64,000 bases of DNA from UBA10649 sp963755335 (lineage in GTDB: Bacteria > Actinomycetota > Actinomycetes > S36-B12): NCBI GenBank assembly GCA_963755335.1, contig CAVWJW010000002.1:248001-312000 (forward strand). Direction: 5' to 3'. Position 1 is the stretch's first letter. Each line of letters begins with the position of its first letter. The notes below the pieces were generated by a model. It searched no databases. It was not told the DNA's origin and was given only the letters and a program-made list of their open reading frames with translations. The position numbers and the translations under genes are program-made. Positions 11,164-20,998 of the stretch are shown here, in pieces.

Positions 11164-12685
11164 TGTGCGCGCTCCGGCTTGACCAGCGGAAAGAGGATCG
11201 TCTCGCGGATGCCCAGTCCGGTGAGCGCCATGAGGATCCGGTCGACGCCGACCCCGACCCCGCCCATCGGCGGCATCCCGTGCTCCATCGCCCGCAGGAA
11301 GTCCTCGTCGAGGTGCATGGCCTCGGCATCGCCGCGGTCGGCCAGCGCCGCCTGCTCGACCAGGCGCTCGCGCTGGATGACGGGGTCGACGAGCTCGGAG
11401 TAGCCGGTACCGGTCTCGGCGCCGTTGATGTAGAGGTCCCACTTCTCGACGACCGCCGGCTTCGTGCGGTGCCCGCGGACGAGCGGCGAGGTGTCGACGG
11501 GGTAGTCCATGACGAACGTAGGGCCGGTGAACGTCGAGACGACGTGATGCTCGAACAGCTCCTCGACGAGCTTGCCCGGCACCGCCGTGGGGTGGAACTC
11601 GATGCCGTCCTGCTCGCACAGGGCGACCAGGTGCGTGCGGTCCGTCGACGGCGTGATCGTCTCGCCGAGGGCTGCGGAGAGCGAGTCATACAGGTCGACC
11701 TGAGGCCAGATGCCCGACAGGTCGTGCTGTGATCCATCGTGATGCGTGACGGACAGCGTGCCGACGGCGGCGAGCGCCGCCTCCTGGATCAGCTCGCGGG
11801 TGATCGTGGCCATCACCTGGTAGTCGGCATACGCCTGGTAGAACTCGAGCATCGTGAACTCCGGCGAGTGCGACCGATCGGCGCCCTCGTTGCGGAAGTT
11901 CCGGTTCACCTCGAACACGCGCTCGAGACCGCCCACCACGGCGCGCTTGAGGAAGAGCTCCGGCGCGATTCGCAGGAAGACGTCGATGTCGAAGGCGTTG
12001 GAGCGCGTGACGAACGGTCGCGCCGTGGCGCCGCCGTGCATCGTCTGCAGCATCGGCGTCTCGATCTCGAGGTAGCCGCGACGGGTCAGGCTCTGCCGGA
12101 TGGACGAGACGACGGCGACGCGCTGGCGGGCGACCAGCTGCGCCTCCGGACGCACCACGAGGTCGACGTAGCGCTGCCGCACGCGCGTCTCCTCGTTCAT
12201 CGGCTTGTGCTGGACCGGCAGCGGACGCAGCGCCTTGGCCGCCATGCGCCACTCGTCGGCCAGTGACCGACAGCTCACCCCGCTTGGAGGTGATCACCTC
12301 GCCGGCGACGAACACGTGGTCGCCGAGGTCGACGAGCTCCTTCCAGTCCGCGAGCTGCTGCTCGCCGACATTGGCCAGGGACACCATCGCCTGGATCTCC
12401 GAGCCGTCGCCGGCTCGCAGGGTGGCGAAGCACAGCTTCCCGGAGTTGCGGGAGAAGATGACGCGACCGGCGATCCCGACCCGCTCGCCGGTCGCGGTGT
12501 CCTCGGGCAGGTCGGGGTGTGCCGCACGCACGGCAGCGATCGTCGTGGTGATCGGCAGGCCGATCGGCATAGGGCTCCATGCCCTTGCCGGCGAGCTGCT
12601 CGCGCTTCTCGCGCCGGATCCGCATCTGCTCGGGCAGGTCGTCGTCCGGTTCGGCGAGGGCGGCATCCGCCGCTTCGGTCGTCAC
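11160..12685 (-). CDS. lysS: Lysyl-tRNA synthetase, class II, two frame breaks
   Basis: Charges tRNA-Lys. The OB-fold anticodon domain (VGIAGRVIFSRNSGKLCFA) is followed by the class II core: motif 2 VNRNFRNEGADRSHSPEF and motif 3 GVGVDRILMALTGLGIRET, ending FPLVKPERAQ. The frame breaks near 12566 (after GKGMEPY) and near 12259 (between GELSV and ADEWRMAAK). One base removed at each gives about 507 residues, the usual size; the 1,526-nt span is 3n+2. I chose GTG 12685; no strong ribosome-binding site is visible there. The divergent HAD gene starts 58 bases away. Confidence 0.94.
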
Positions 12686-12743
12686 AACGGGCAAGGCTAT
12701 TCGATGGCCGAGAGGCCCCCGACACGAGCAATAGGCTTCCCCG

Positions 12744-13449
12744 ATGAGCTCCGTGCCCCACGACTGGCCCACGCCGGGCACGATCGACGGCGTCATCTTC
12801 GACATCCACTCGACCCTCGTCGACCAGGGCGACGCCGACGAGTGGCTCGATGCGGCCCTCGCCGTCGCCCCGCATCCCCTGAGTGCGGCGGAGCGGTCCG
12901 AGCTGGTGGCCTTCCTCGACCGCATCTGGGAGGGGGCCCGGATCACGGATCCCGAGAGCAGCCGCGACCTGTCGTTCGAGGCGCACTCACGGGTGTTCCA
13001 CGAGCTGATCGCGGCCGGTCCTGGCGTCGATCGCCCGTTGGCGAACGCCCTGTACGACGTCATGCTCGACACGTGGCGCGCCTACGACGACAGCGTCCCG
13101 ACTCTCCGCGCGCTGCGCGAGGCGGGAGTCGGCGATCTGCCTGGTCTCCAACGCCGGCGTGCCCATCCGCACCGTCCTCGACCGCGACGCGATCAGCCCG
13201 TGGGTCGACGCGGTCGTCCTCTCGTACGAGGTGGGCTGCGTGAAGCCGGATCCGCGAATCTTCGAGGCAGCCCTCGCAGCGCTCGCACTGCCGGCGGCCA
13301 GCGTGCTGATGGTGGGTGACAACGCCAACGACGACGGCGGTGGCGCGGCCTTGGGCATCCGGACGCTGATCCTGCCGCGCACGACCGGCCGCGTGCACGG
13401 CCTGGCCGCCGTCGTGGCGCTGGTGCTGGGGATGCGCGAGCGGAGCTAG
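12744..13449 (+). CDS. HAD-family hydrolase with variant motif I, one frame break
   Basis: A haloacid-dehalogenase-fold protein of about 234 residues. Motif I is FDIHSTLVD: the nucleophile Asp is present, but the +2 Asp that acts as general acid in HAD phosphatases is His. Motif II is LVSNAG, the Lys lies in VGCVKPDPRIF, and motif IV is MVGDNANDDGGGA. The frame breaks at GTCGGCGATC near 13131; removing one G joins AGVAICLVSNAG. The span is 706 nt, 3n+1. The substrate is unknown. The stop overlaps the convergent coaX stop by four bases. Confidence 0.85.
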
Positions 13450-14210
13450 CCGACCTCGGCGTTCTTCTCGAACACCAGGCGCAGGCCGGTCAGGGTCAGG
13501 TCGGGCTCGTGATGCGTGATGGCGCGGGACTCCCCCACGACGATCTCGGCGAGCCCGCCGGTCGCGACGACGGCCGTGACGGGCCCGAGCTCGGCGCAGA
13601 TGCGGTCCACGAGCCCGTCGACCTGGCCGGCGAAGCCGTACAGCGCCCCGGACTGCAGCGCCTCGACGGTGTTCTTGCCGATCGGCGAGCGCGGTCGCAC
13701 GAGCTCGACCTTGCGCAGCTGAGCCGCCCGGGACGCCAGGGCGTCGAGGGAGATCTCGATGCCGGGCGCCAGTGCGCCGCCGAGGAACTCGCCCTTGGCG
13801 GACACGACGTCGAGGTTGGTCGACGTGCCGAAGTCCACGACGATGCAGGGGCCACCGAACAGGTGGTGCGCGGCGATCGTGTTGACGATGCGGTCGGCGC
13901 CCACCTCCTTCGGGTTGTCGGTGAGGACCGGGACCCCGGTCTTCGTTCCGGGCTCGACGATGACGGTCGGCACGTCGGCGAAGTAGCGGGCGAGCATCAC
14001 GCGCATCTCGCGCAGAACGGCCGGCACGGTGCTGCACAGCGCGATGCCCGTCACGGCCGCCGACTCGGACAGCAGGCCCCGGAAGGTCAGCACCATCTCG
14101 TCCGCGGTGGTGCGCGCGTCCGTCTTGATCCGCCACGAGGCGATCAGGTCGGCATCGTCGAACATCCCCAGCACAGTGTTGGTGTTGCCGACGTCGATGG
14201 CGAGAAGCAC
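13446..14210 (-). CDS. coaX: Type III pantothenate kinase
   Basis: Phosphorylates pantothenate at the start of CoA synthesis. The 254-residue protein carries the ASKHA nucleotide-binding motifs AIDVGNTNTVLG and VVDFGTSTNLDVV, and the type III motif VGADRIVNTIAA. The frame is intact. Its GTG start overlaps the nadC stop (TAGTG). It is downstream of panC, nadB and nadC, so pantothenate and NAD synthesis are grouped on one transcript, a common actinobacterial arrangement. Confidence 0.96.
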   Translation of the reverse strand: MLLAIDVGNTNTVLGMFDDADLIASWRIKTDARTTADEMVLTFRGLLSESAAVTGIALCSTVPAVLREMRVMLARYFADVPTVIVEPGTKTGVPVLTDNPKEVGADRIVNTIAAHHLFGGPCIVVDFGTSTNLDVVSAKGEFLGGALAPGIEISLDALASRAAQLRKVELVRPRSPIGKNTVEALQSGALYGFAGQVDGLVDRICAELGPVTAVVATGGLAEIVVGESRAITHHEPDLTLTGLRLVFEKNAEVG

Positions 14211-15113
14211 TACGACTCCTGTCGCAGGTCGGCGCCGATGTCGAGCACCGGCGCAGAGTGGGTGAGAGCTCCGACGGCAAGGTAGTCGACGCCCGTTGCC
14301 GCTACTGCTGCGGCCGAGTCGATCGTCAGTCCGCCGGACGCCTCGAGGAGCGCCTGCCCCTGGTTGCGGCGCACAGCCTCGCGCATGTCGTCGACCGAGA
14401 AGTTGTCGAGGAGCACGAGGTCCGCGCCCGCCTCGAGCACCTCGTCGAGCTGCTCGAGGGAGTCGACCTCCACCTCGACCGGGATCCCCGGGAACTCGGT
14501 ACGCACGGCGCTGAACGCCTCGGCCACGCCTCCTGCCGCGACGACGTGGTTGTCCTTGACGAGAGCGGCGTCCGACAGCGACATGCGGTGGTTGACCCCG
14601 CCGCCGCAGCGGACTGCGTACTTCTCCAGGCGTCGCATACCGGGGGTCGTCTTACGGGTGTCGCGGACGTGCGCTCCCGTGCCGGCGATGGCATCGACCC
14701 AGTGCGCTGGTCGCCGTGGCGACGCCGCTGAGGTGACCCAGCAGGTTGAGGGCCGGCCGCTCGGCCTGCAGGAGGTCGTGGGTCTCGCCGCTGATCGACA
14801 GGACGGTGTCACCTGGCTGGACGCGGTCGCCGTCGGACCGCAGCTGCCGGATCACTGCCTCGCCTGCCGCACACGTAGGAGAACACGGCGGCCGCGACGG
14901 GGACCCCCACGACGACGCCGGACCCACGGGCGACGAGGTCGAGCGTCGCGCGTTGTTCCGCGGGAACCGTCGCGACCGTGGTCACGTCGACGCCGCCGTC
15001 GAGGTCCTCCTCGATCGCGCGCACGATGAGGTCGAGCAACCTGGTCGGGGTCGAGACCGGCCGCAGCGAGCTGGTCGCGGATCCCCGCCGTCGATCCGTC
15101 CGTCGCGTGTCAT
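14210..15113 (-). CDS. nadC: Nicotinate-nucleotide pyrophosphorylase, four frame breaks
   Basis: Converts quinolinate and PRPP to nicotinate mononucleotide. Recognisable pieces in order are EEDLDGGVDVTT, GDTVLSISGETHDLLQAERPALN, the catalytic stretch TRKTTPGMRRLEKYAVRCGGG, VEVEVDSLEQ and LLDNFSVDDMREAV. Frames break near 15084, 15030, 14867 and 14709; each is repaired by removing one base from a G or C run. The 904-nt span (3n+1) agrees with four insertions, giving about 299 residues. Its ATG overlaps the nadB stop (ATGA). Four breaks in 900 bases point to a locally poor consensus. Confidence 0.9.
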
Positions 15114-16754
15114 TCGACAGCTCCCGTCACCTGTTCGAGGCGAGTGCTGATCTCGCCGTCCTCGTCGACGTTGGACACGAGTCGCGCCCGCCAGCGCGCA
15201 TCATCGCGGTCAGGGAAGTCCTCGCGCCAATGCGATCCCCGCGTCTCCTCGCGATCGCGGGCATGACGCACGAGCACGCTCGCGATCTGGTGGATGTTGG
15301 TGGTCTCCCAGTCCTCGGTCGACGGCGTCGCATCGTCCGAGCCGGCAAGCTCCGACAGGCGGTTCGCCGCGTCGCCGAGGGAGTCGGCGCTGCGCAGGAC
15401 GCCCGCGTGCGTGTCCATGACGGTCTGGATGCGCCGTCGGACCCGGTGCGGCAGCAGGCCCGTGGTGACGGGCAGCGTCAGCGGGTCCTGCGCCTCGAGG
15501 GCGTCCTCGGCGACCGCCGTGACGATGCGCCGGGCGAAGACGAGCCCCTCGAGCAGCGAGTTCGATGCGAGTCGATTGGCCCCGTGGACGCCGGTGCAGG
15601 CCACCTCACCGCAGGCGTAGAGCCCCGCGATCGACGCGCGCCCCCACAGGTCGGTGCGCACACCGCCGGACACGTAGTGCTGCGCCGGTGCGACCGGGAT
15701 CAGGTCGGTGACCGGGTCGATGCCGCGGCTGCGGCAGGACTCCAGGATCGTCGGGAAGCGCTGCAGCCACAGGTCGGCGCCCAGCGTCCGCGACCATCGA
15801 GCCACACGTGCGGCGAGCCTTCGGCTCGCATGCGGCGCATGATCGCCTTGGCCACGATGTCGCGCGGCGCGAGGTCGGCGAGCGGGTGCTCGTCGAGCAT
15901 GAACCGCTGGCCGTCGGCATCCAGGAGGACCGCACCCTCGCCGCGCACAGCCTCGGAGACGAGCGGCTGCTGCCCCTTCGCGAGCGGGCCGAGCCACATC
16001 ACCGTCGGATGGAACTGGACGAACTCGAGGTCGGCGATGTCGGCACCGGCGCGCATGGCCAGGGCCACGCCGTCACCGGTGGACACGTACGGGTTCGTCG
16101 TCTGCCCGAACACCTGGCCGAACCCGCCCGTCGCGAGGATCACCACGGGTGCGAGCGCGGCCCCGATGCCGTCGCGCTGGCCCGAGCCCATCACGTGCAG
16201 TGTCACGCCCTGCGCGGCACCCCGCGCATCGCGTAGGCAGGTCGAGCGCGAGCGCGTTCTCGACGACCTCGATGCCCGAGTCCTCGCGCACCGCCGCGAC
16301 GAGAGCGCGGGAGATCTCGGCGCCCGTGGCGTCGCCGCCCGCGTGCGCGATGCGATCGTGCAGATGGCCGCCCTCGCGGGTCAGGGCGATCGCGCCCGAC
16401 TGCGTCGCGGTCGAAGCGCGCCCCGATCTGGATGAGCTCGCGCACCGCCGCCGGACCCTCGGTCACCAGGATGCGCACGGCCTCGTCATCGCACAGTCCC
16501 ACGCCGGCGACCAGAGTGTCGTGCTGATGCGCCTGCGGGTGAGTCGTCGTCGGCCAGGGCCGCCGCGATACCGCCCTGGGCCCAGCGCGTCGAGCCCTCG
16601 TTGACCTGCGCCTTCGTCACGAGCAGGACGGTGCGGCCGATGGCCCGCAGCCGCAGTGCGGCCGTCAGTCCCGCGACACCCGATCCGACGACGATGACGT
16701 CGGCGCGCGCAGTCCAGCCCGGGCGGCGGCAGTCAGCCCCCTCGCGATGCGCAT
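15110..16754 (-). CDS. nadB: L-aspartate oxidase, about seven frame breaks
   Basis: FAD enzyme that oxidises aspartate to iminoaspartate for quinolinate. Pieces in order: DVIVVGSGVAGLTAALRLR, RWAQGGIAAAL, LATGGFGQVFGQTTNP, EFVQFHPT, VAPAQHYVSGGV, YACGEVACTGVHGANRLAS. Single breaks lie near 16537, 16395 and 16236; the two remaining steps (15789-15796 and 16715-16745) each need two removed bases or one added base. Seven +1 insertions leave 546 codons, and the 1,645-nt span (3n+1) agrees. The start at ATG 16754 overlaps the panC stop (TGATG). All catalytic-fold motifs survive, so I treat it as a functional gene with sequence errors. Confidence 0.88.
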
Positions 16755-17607
16755 CACGCCCCCAGCCGCACGAATCGTTGTCGATGAGACGAGTGTGGCC
16801 CGACCCGGGCCGCGACCAGCACGCGAGCATCCCCTCGGGACGGCGGCGCGCCCAGCCCGGGGTCGGTGACCACGAGATAGTCGACCTCGACGCCGTCGGC
16901 ACGATCGAACACCGCACGTCCCGCGGCGACCACGGCATCGGCCCCGCCTGCGCCGCGCTCGCACGGCGTCGTCGAGGGCCTGCGGGATGACCGCCGCGGC
17001 GCGCGCGCTCCTCCGGCGACAGGTAACGGTTGCGACTGCTGCGAGCCAGGCCGTCGGGCTCGCAGACGGTCGGGACTCCGATCACCTCGACCGGCATGTT
17101 CAGGTCGCGGACCATCCGGGTGATGAGCACGAGCTGCTGGTAGTCCTTCTGACCGTAGAAGGCGACGTCGGGCGTGGTGAGCGCGAGCAGCTTGGCGACC
17201 ACCGTGAGCACACCGCGGAAGTGTCCGGGTCGTGAGGCTCCCTCGAGGATGCTGCCCAGCGGACCGGGGTCGATCGTGACCGAGTCGGTCGCGAAGCCGG
17301 TGTCGTTCCCGTACACGTCGACGACGTTGGGTGCGAAGACGACGTCGGCCCCGGCCTCCTCGCACACGCGGATGTCGTCGGCGCGCGAGCGCGGGTACTT
17401 CTCGAAGTCCTCGCCCACCCCGAACTGCGTCGGATTGACGAACATGGTCACCACAACCGTGCCGTCGGCGCCGACGTGGTCGCGCGCGCGGTGGATCAGC
17501 TCGGCGTGCCCGTCGTGCAGCGCGCCCATCGTCATCACGACGGCGCGCTGCCCCGACGCCCTGGGTACCGCGCGCATCTGCTGCGCGGACGACACGACGT
17601 CGATCAC
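16754..17607 (-). CDS. panC: Pantothenate synthetase, several frame breaks
   Basis: Joins pantoate and beta-alanine using ATP. The N-terminal two thirds are intact: VMTMGALHDGH, FVNPTQFG, FYGQKDYQQL and the nucleotide loop SSRNRYLSPEERA. Frames then break near 16998, 16953 and 16800, and probably twice more between 16754 and 16785, where the conserved GHTRLIDN end must reach the TGA at 16756-16754. Five +1 insertions would give about 282 residues (span 854 nt, 3n+2). The exact C-terminus is uncertain. The GTG start overlaps the DUF2520 stop (GTGA). Confidence 0.88.
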
Positions 17608-18498
17608 GGGACGCTCGGATCGGGCGGGGCAGCGAGCACCTCGAGCAGCCGGGCCGCTGATGTCACGTCGATGAGCCCGGCACCGAGCGCGCGGTCGGCC
17701 GTCAGCCGCGCGAGCGCCCGATACGCCGCGCCGGCGACCGGTGAGACCGCGCCGATCTCGTGCAGGTGAACCGCCACGGTCGCGGCGTCGCCCCGCGCCA
17801 CCGGACCGGTGAGTGCGACGTCGCCGTGTCGAAGCGCGTTGTCGAGCGATGCGCTGAGCAGCGGCGCCATCAGTCGCTCGGGCTGCTCCATGCCGGCGTC
17901 GCGCAGAAGCTCGAGGGACTGCAGCACGACCGCCATGAGGAAGTTCGCGCCGAAGGCAACGCCCGCGTGATACAGCGCCCGAGCCTCCTCCGGCACCCAG
18001 ATCGGCTCGCCGCCCATCTCGACAACCAGGGCCTCGGCAACCGGCCGCACGGCGTCGGGCGCCGTGACGCCGAAGGGGCAGTCCGACAGTCGCGCGAGGT
18101 CCACGCTCGTGCCGGTGAACGTCATCACCGGATGGATGGCGAGCGGGATGGCTCCCGACGTCGCGGGCGGGATCCAGCACTGCGGTGCCGTAGCGGCCGG
18201 ACGGATGGGCGACGAACTGGCCCGCATGCAGGGCGCCGGTCTCGACGAGGCCGGCCACGAGTCCGGGCAGGACGTCGTCGGGGACGGCGAGCAGGACGAG
18301 GTCGGCATCCTGAGCTACTTCCGGCGCGGGCCGGATGGGCACACCGGGCAGCAGCGCCTCGGCCCGAAGACGTGACAGGTCGGAGACGGCGGAGACCGCG
18401 ACAACATCGTGCCCGGCCCGGCGAAGGGCGGCTCCGAGGACGGCCCCGGCGCGCCCGGCGCCGATGACTCCGACGCGTAAGCGCGGTGGTGTGCTCAC
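17604..18498 (-). CDS. Rossmann-like DUF2520 oxidoreductase, one frame break
   Basis: The protein has an N-terminal Rossmann NAD(P) site (VGVIGAGRAGAVLGAALRRA) and a C-terminal helical DUF2520-type domain (HAGVAFGANFLMAVVLQSLELLRDAG). The family resembles ketopantoate/pyrroline-carboxylate reductases and is nearly always next to panC in actinobacteria, so a role in pantoate supply is plausible but unproven. The frame breaks at 18154-18156 (DVGSHP should read DVGAIPLAIHPVMTFTGT). One base removed gives 297 residues; the span is 895 nt, 3n+1. The GTG 18498 start follows AGG. Confidence 0.85.
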
Positions 18499-18533
18499 CT
18501 GACGGAGCGTAGACCGCACTAGCGTGATGACCC

Positions 18534-19445
18534 GTGCCGGATGACGTGCTGCCGTGGTCGGTGGCGTGGGAGCGGGCGGCCTTCGGGCCGGACGGCTTCT
18601 ACCGACGCCAGCACCCCGGCTCGCACTTCGCCACGGACGTGATGGACGGCGACGCAGTGGCCCGGCGCATGGCCCGGCTGATCGAGCCCGTCACGACCGC
18701 CCTTCTCGTCACGCATGCAACCGTGACGGTGACCGACGCCGGTGCTGACGACGGCCGTCTCCTGCGACAGCTGGCAGGACTGATGGACCCTGCCCTGGTG
18801 GAGCGGATCACGTGGCGGGCCATCGATATCCGGCCTCGACCCGCCGGCCTTCCGGCGTGGCTCTCCTGGATCCAAGGGGACGTCCGCGACCTCGCGACCC
18901 ACGAGCCGCCCGCACCGGGCGTCGTCATCGCGCACGAGCTGCTCGACGACGTGCCCTGCGATGTCCTGGAAATCGACGACGAAGGGCAGCGACGCGTCGT
19001 GCTCGTCGACCCGGCTTCCGGGGCCGAGGTGCTCGGACCCCCGCTGACCGATGCCGCCGCCTGCAGCGAGAGCGGCGTCGACGCTGCCGCGATCGACGCC
19101 TGGTGCGACCGCTGGTGGCCGCGTCGCGAGCCGGCCGGACGGATCGAGGTCGGCACGTCGCGCGATGCCCTGTGGGCCGCCCTGGCCCGCACCGTCAGCG
19201 TCGGGCTCACCGTTGCCGTCGACTACGGCCATGTCGCGAGCGAACGCTCGACGGGCGAATGGGACGGGGGCACGCTCAGCAGCTTTCGGGGCGGTCGCGC
19301 GGTGAGCGTCGTCGCCGACGGGTCCTGCAACATCACCGCTCACGTCGCGATGGACGCCTGCGCCGCTGCCATCCCGTCGTCGCACGCGCGACTGGAGCGC
19401 TCCCGCGAGGGCTGGTGGTGGCTTGTCCAGGAGATGGGACGATGA
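18534..19445 (+). CDS. MidA/NDUFAF7-family SAM-dependent protein methyltransferase
   Basis: The 303-residue protein matches the MidA/NDUFAF7 family: an N-terminal segment GFYRRQHPGSHFATDV, a divergent SAM site (VTDAGADDGRLLRQL), VVIAHELLDDVPCDVLE (the family ELLD motif), AVDYGHV and GTLSSFRGG. In mitochondria NDUFAF7 dimethylates an arginine of NDUFS2, the NuoD homologue, during complex I assembly. Here the next gene, five bases away, encodes a NuoD-like protein, so the same partnership is likely. The frame is intact from GTG 18534. It is divergent from the DUF2520 gene across 35 bases. Confidence 0.85.
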   Translation: MPDDVLPWSVAWERAAFGPDGFYRRQHPGSHFATDVMDGDAVARRMARLIEPVTTALLVTHATVTVTDAGADDGRLLRQLAGLMDPALVERITWRAIDIRPRPAGLPAWLSWIQGDVRDLATHEPPAPGVVIAHELLDDVPCDVLEIDDEGQRRVVLVDPASGAEVLGPPLTDAAACSESGVDAAAIDAWCDRWWPRREPAGRIEVGTSRDALWAALARTVSVGLTVAVDYGHVASERSTGEWDGGTLSSFRGGRAVSVVADGSCNITAHVAMDACAAAIPSSHARLERSREGWWWLVQEMGR

Positions 19446-19449
19446 CCGC

Positions 19450-20589
19450 ATGACGAGCGCAGCCGAGGGACGAGTACTCGGCGTCGGAGCCGCGGCCTGG
19501 CTGGACGCCGACGAGGAGCTCGTCCTCCGCGAGTTCCACCCGTCGGCACACGCGGGCTTCCGGCTTCAGGTCGATGTGCGCGACGACATCGTGCAGCGGG
19601 CGGACGTGGAGGTGGGCTTCATGCACCGGGGAGCGGAGAAGCTCTTCGAGTCACGCGACTACCGCCAGCTGATGATGCTCGCCAATCGCCATGACTGGCT
19701 CTCCGCATTCTCGAACGAGCTCGTCATCGCGCTCGTCCTCGAGGAGGCGACCGGCATCACTCCGCCCGAGCGGGCCACCTGGACCCGCACGCTGCTGGCC
19801 GAGGCCAATCGCGTGATGGCCACGCTGGCGTTCCTCGGCGCGGTGGCCGAGCGCTCCCACGATCGACAGGTGATCTTCGACGCCCGCGAACGCCTCGTGC
19901 GAGCGCAGGAGATCGTCACGGGCGGGCGGGTGCACCCCATGTTCACCCGGATCGGCGGCGTGGCCGCACCGATCTCTGCCGCGGCGCTCGACGACTATGC
20001 CGGCATCATCGCGGACCTGGATTCCCTCGGAACGCTGATCGCGGACGCCATCCTCGAGTACGCCGAGTCGCTCGTCGGCATCGCCGCACTCGACCGTCCG
20101 GCCGCGATCGGCTTCGGCGTCAGCGGCGCCGTTGCGCGAGCGAGCGGCCTGGACCTGGACCTTCGTCGAGACGACCCGTACCTGGCCTATGCCGAGCTGA
20201 CGGACCTCATCGGGGTGCCGCTGCACACGGGTGGGGACGCCCGCGATCGCTACCGGGTGCTGGTCGAGCAGTTGCCCACGAGCACGTCGATCATGGCGGC
20301 GTGCGTCGACCGTCTGCGCTCTCTTGGCGACGGGCCGCATGACGTCCTCCTGCCCAAGACGGTGCGCGCACCGGAGGGGGTCACCTACGGCTCGATCGAG
20401 GGGCCGCTCGGCATCACCGGCTGCCTGCTCGCCAGCATGGGCGACAAGCTGCCCTGGCGTCTGAAGATCCGTTCGGCGTCCTTCGCCAATGCGCAGGCGA
20501 TGCAGGCCGCCCTGGTCGGGACGCCCTACGACCGGCTCGCCGACGCGGTGATGTCCTTCTTCTTCGTCGTTGGCGACATCGACCGCTGA
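19450..20589 (+). CDS. Stand-alone NuoD-like (49-kDa/Nqo4 family) protein
   Basis: The 379-residue protein aligns by motif along the whole NuoD fold: HPSAHAGF (for the usual HPSTHG), the conserved FMHRGAEKL, HDWLSAFSNELVIALVLEEATG, VTGGRVHPMFTRIGG, VSGAVARASGLDLDLRRDDPY, and a C-terminus ending VVGDIDR (for GEVDR). No other nuo genes are present. It could be a paralogue used in a variant NADH dehydrogenase or hydrogenase-like module, or a substitute subunit. ATG 19450 lies just after the MidA stop. Which complex it joins cannot be told here. Confidence 0.85.
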   Translation: MTSAAEGRVLGVGAAAWLDADEELVLREFHPSAHAGFRLQVDVRDDIVQRADVEVGFMHRGAEKLFESRDYRQLMMLANRHDWLSAFSNELVIALVLEEATGITPPERATWTRTLLAEANRVMATLAFLGAVAERSHDRQVIFDARERLVRAQEIVTGGRVHPMFTRIGGVAAPISAAALDDYAGIIADLDSLGTLIADAILEYAESLVGIAALDRPAAIGFGVSGAVARASGLDLDLRRDDPYLAYAELTDLIGVPLHTGGDARDRYRVLVEQLPTSTSIMAACVDRLRSLGDGPHDVLLPKTVRAPEGVTYGSIEGPLGITGCLLASMGDKLPWRLKIRSASFANAQAMQAALVGTPYDRLADAVMSFFFVVGDIDR

Positions 20590-20601
20590 CCAGTCACCTT
20601 T

Positions 20602-20665
20602 CGTCGAGTGGCCAGTTGTCGGGGTGATTCGGCGCGCGAACACCCCGACAACTGGCCACTCGACG
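20602..20665. repeat. Long perfect inverted repeat between convergent genes
   Basis: Two 25-base arms (20602-20626 and 20641-20665) are exactly complementary around a 14-base centre that itself contains TTCG...CGAA. The arms start CGTCGAGTGGCC and end CACTCGACG. It sits between the NuoD-like gene and a convergent gene, where it could end transcription from both sides, although no T-run follows. The length and perfect symmetry also fit a dispersed palindromic repeat. Confidence 0.85.
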
Positions 20666-20686
20666 TAGGAGCGGGGCTCGCTGCGC

Positions 20687-20977
20687 TCACTCCTCGCCGT
20701 GCTCGCGCAGGTACGTGACGAACCGGGCCCGAAGCAGCGCCTCGGTCGTCGGATCGAGCTCCTTGTCGCCCACCATCTCGCGCCACGCCCGCACGCTCTC
20801 GATGATCGTGCCGCCGACCGCACCGAGGTCGCCACCCTCGCCCTCGATGGCGAACATGGCCGGCATGTGCGAATAGAGGTCAGTGAAGAACCCGACATCC
20901 ATGTGCTTCTCGGCGCGGTGGAACGCCTTCTGGCGAAGGTCGTCGAAAGGCAGGTCGTCTAGGGCGGTCTCGCTCAT
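20687..20977 (-). CDS. Small conserved-type hypothetical protein
   Basis: A 96-residue acidic soluble protein (starting SETALDDLPFDDLRQKAFHRAEKHMDVGFF, of which only the family-like helix pattern is notable). There is no signal peptide, membrane segment or catalytic motif that I recognise. It lies 21 bases downstream of the DUF3180 gene at the end of the folate operon. Codon usage matches its neighbours, so I think it is real. Confidence 0.7.
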   Translation of the reverse strand: MSETALDDLPFDDLRQKAFHRAEKHMDVGFFTDLYSHMPAMFAIEGEGGDLGAVGGTIIESVRAWREMVGDKELDPTTEALLRARFVTYLREHGEE

Positions 20978-20998
20978 GGCCCCGACCCTATCCCGCCC

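Noticed and set aside
16486..18519. Single open frame linking DUF2520, PanC and NadB pieces
   Set aside because: It switches between correct and incorrect frames of three separate genes; arises from inserted bases.
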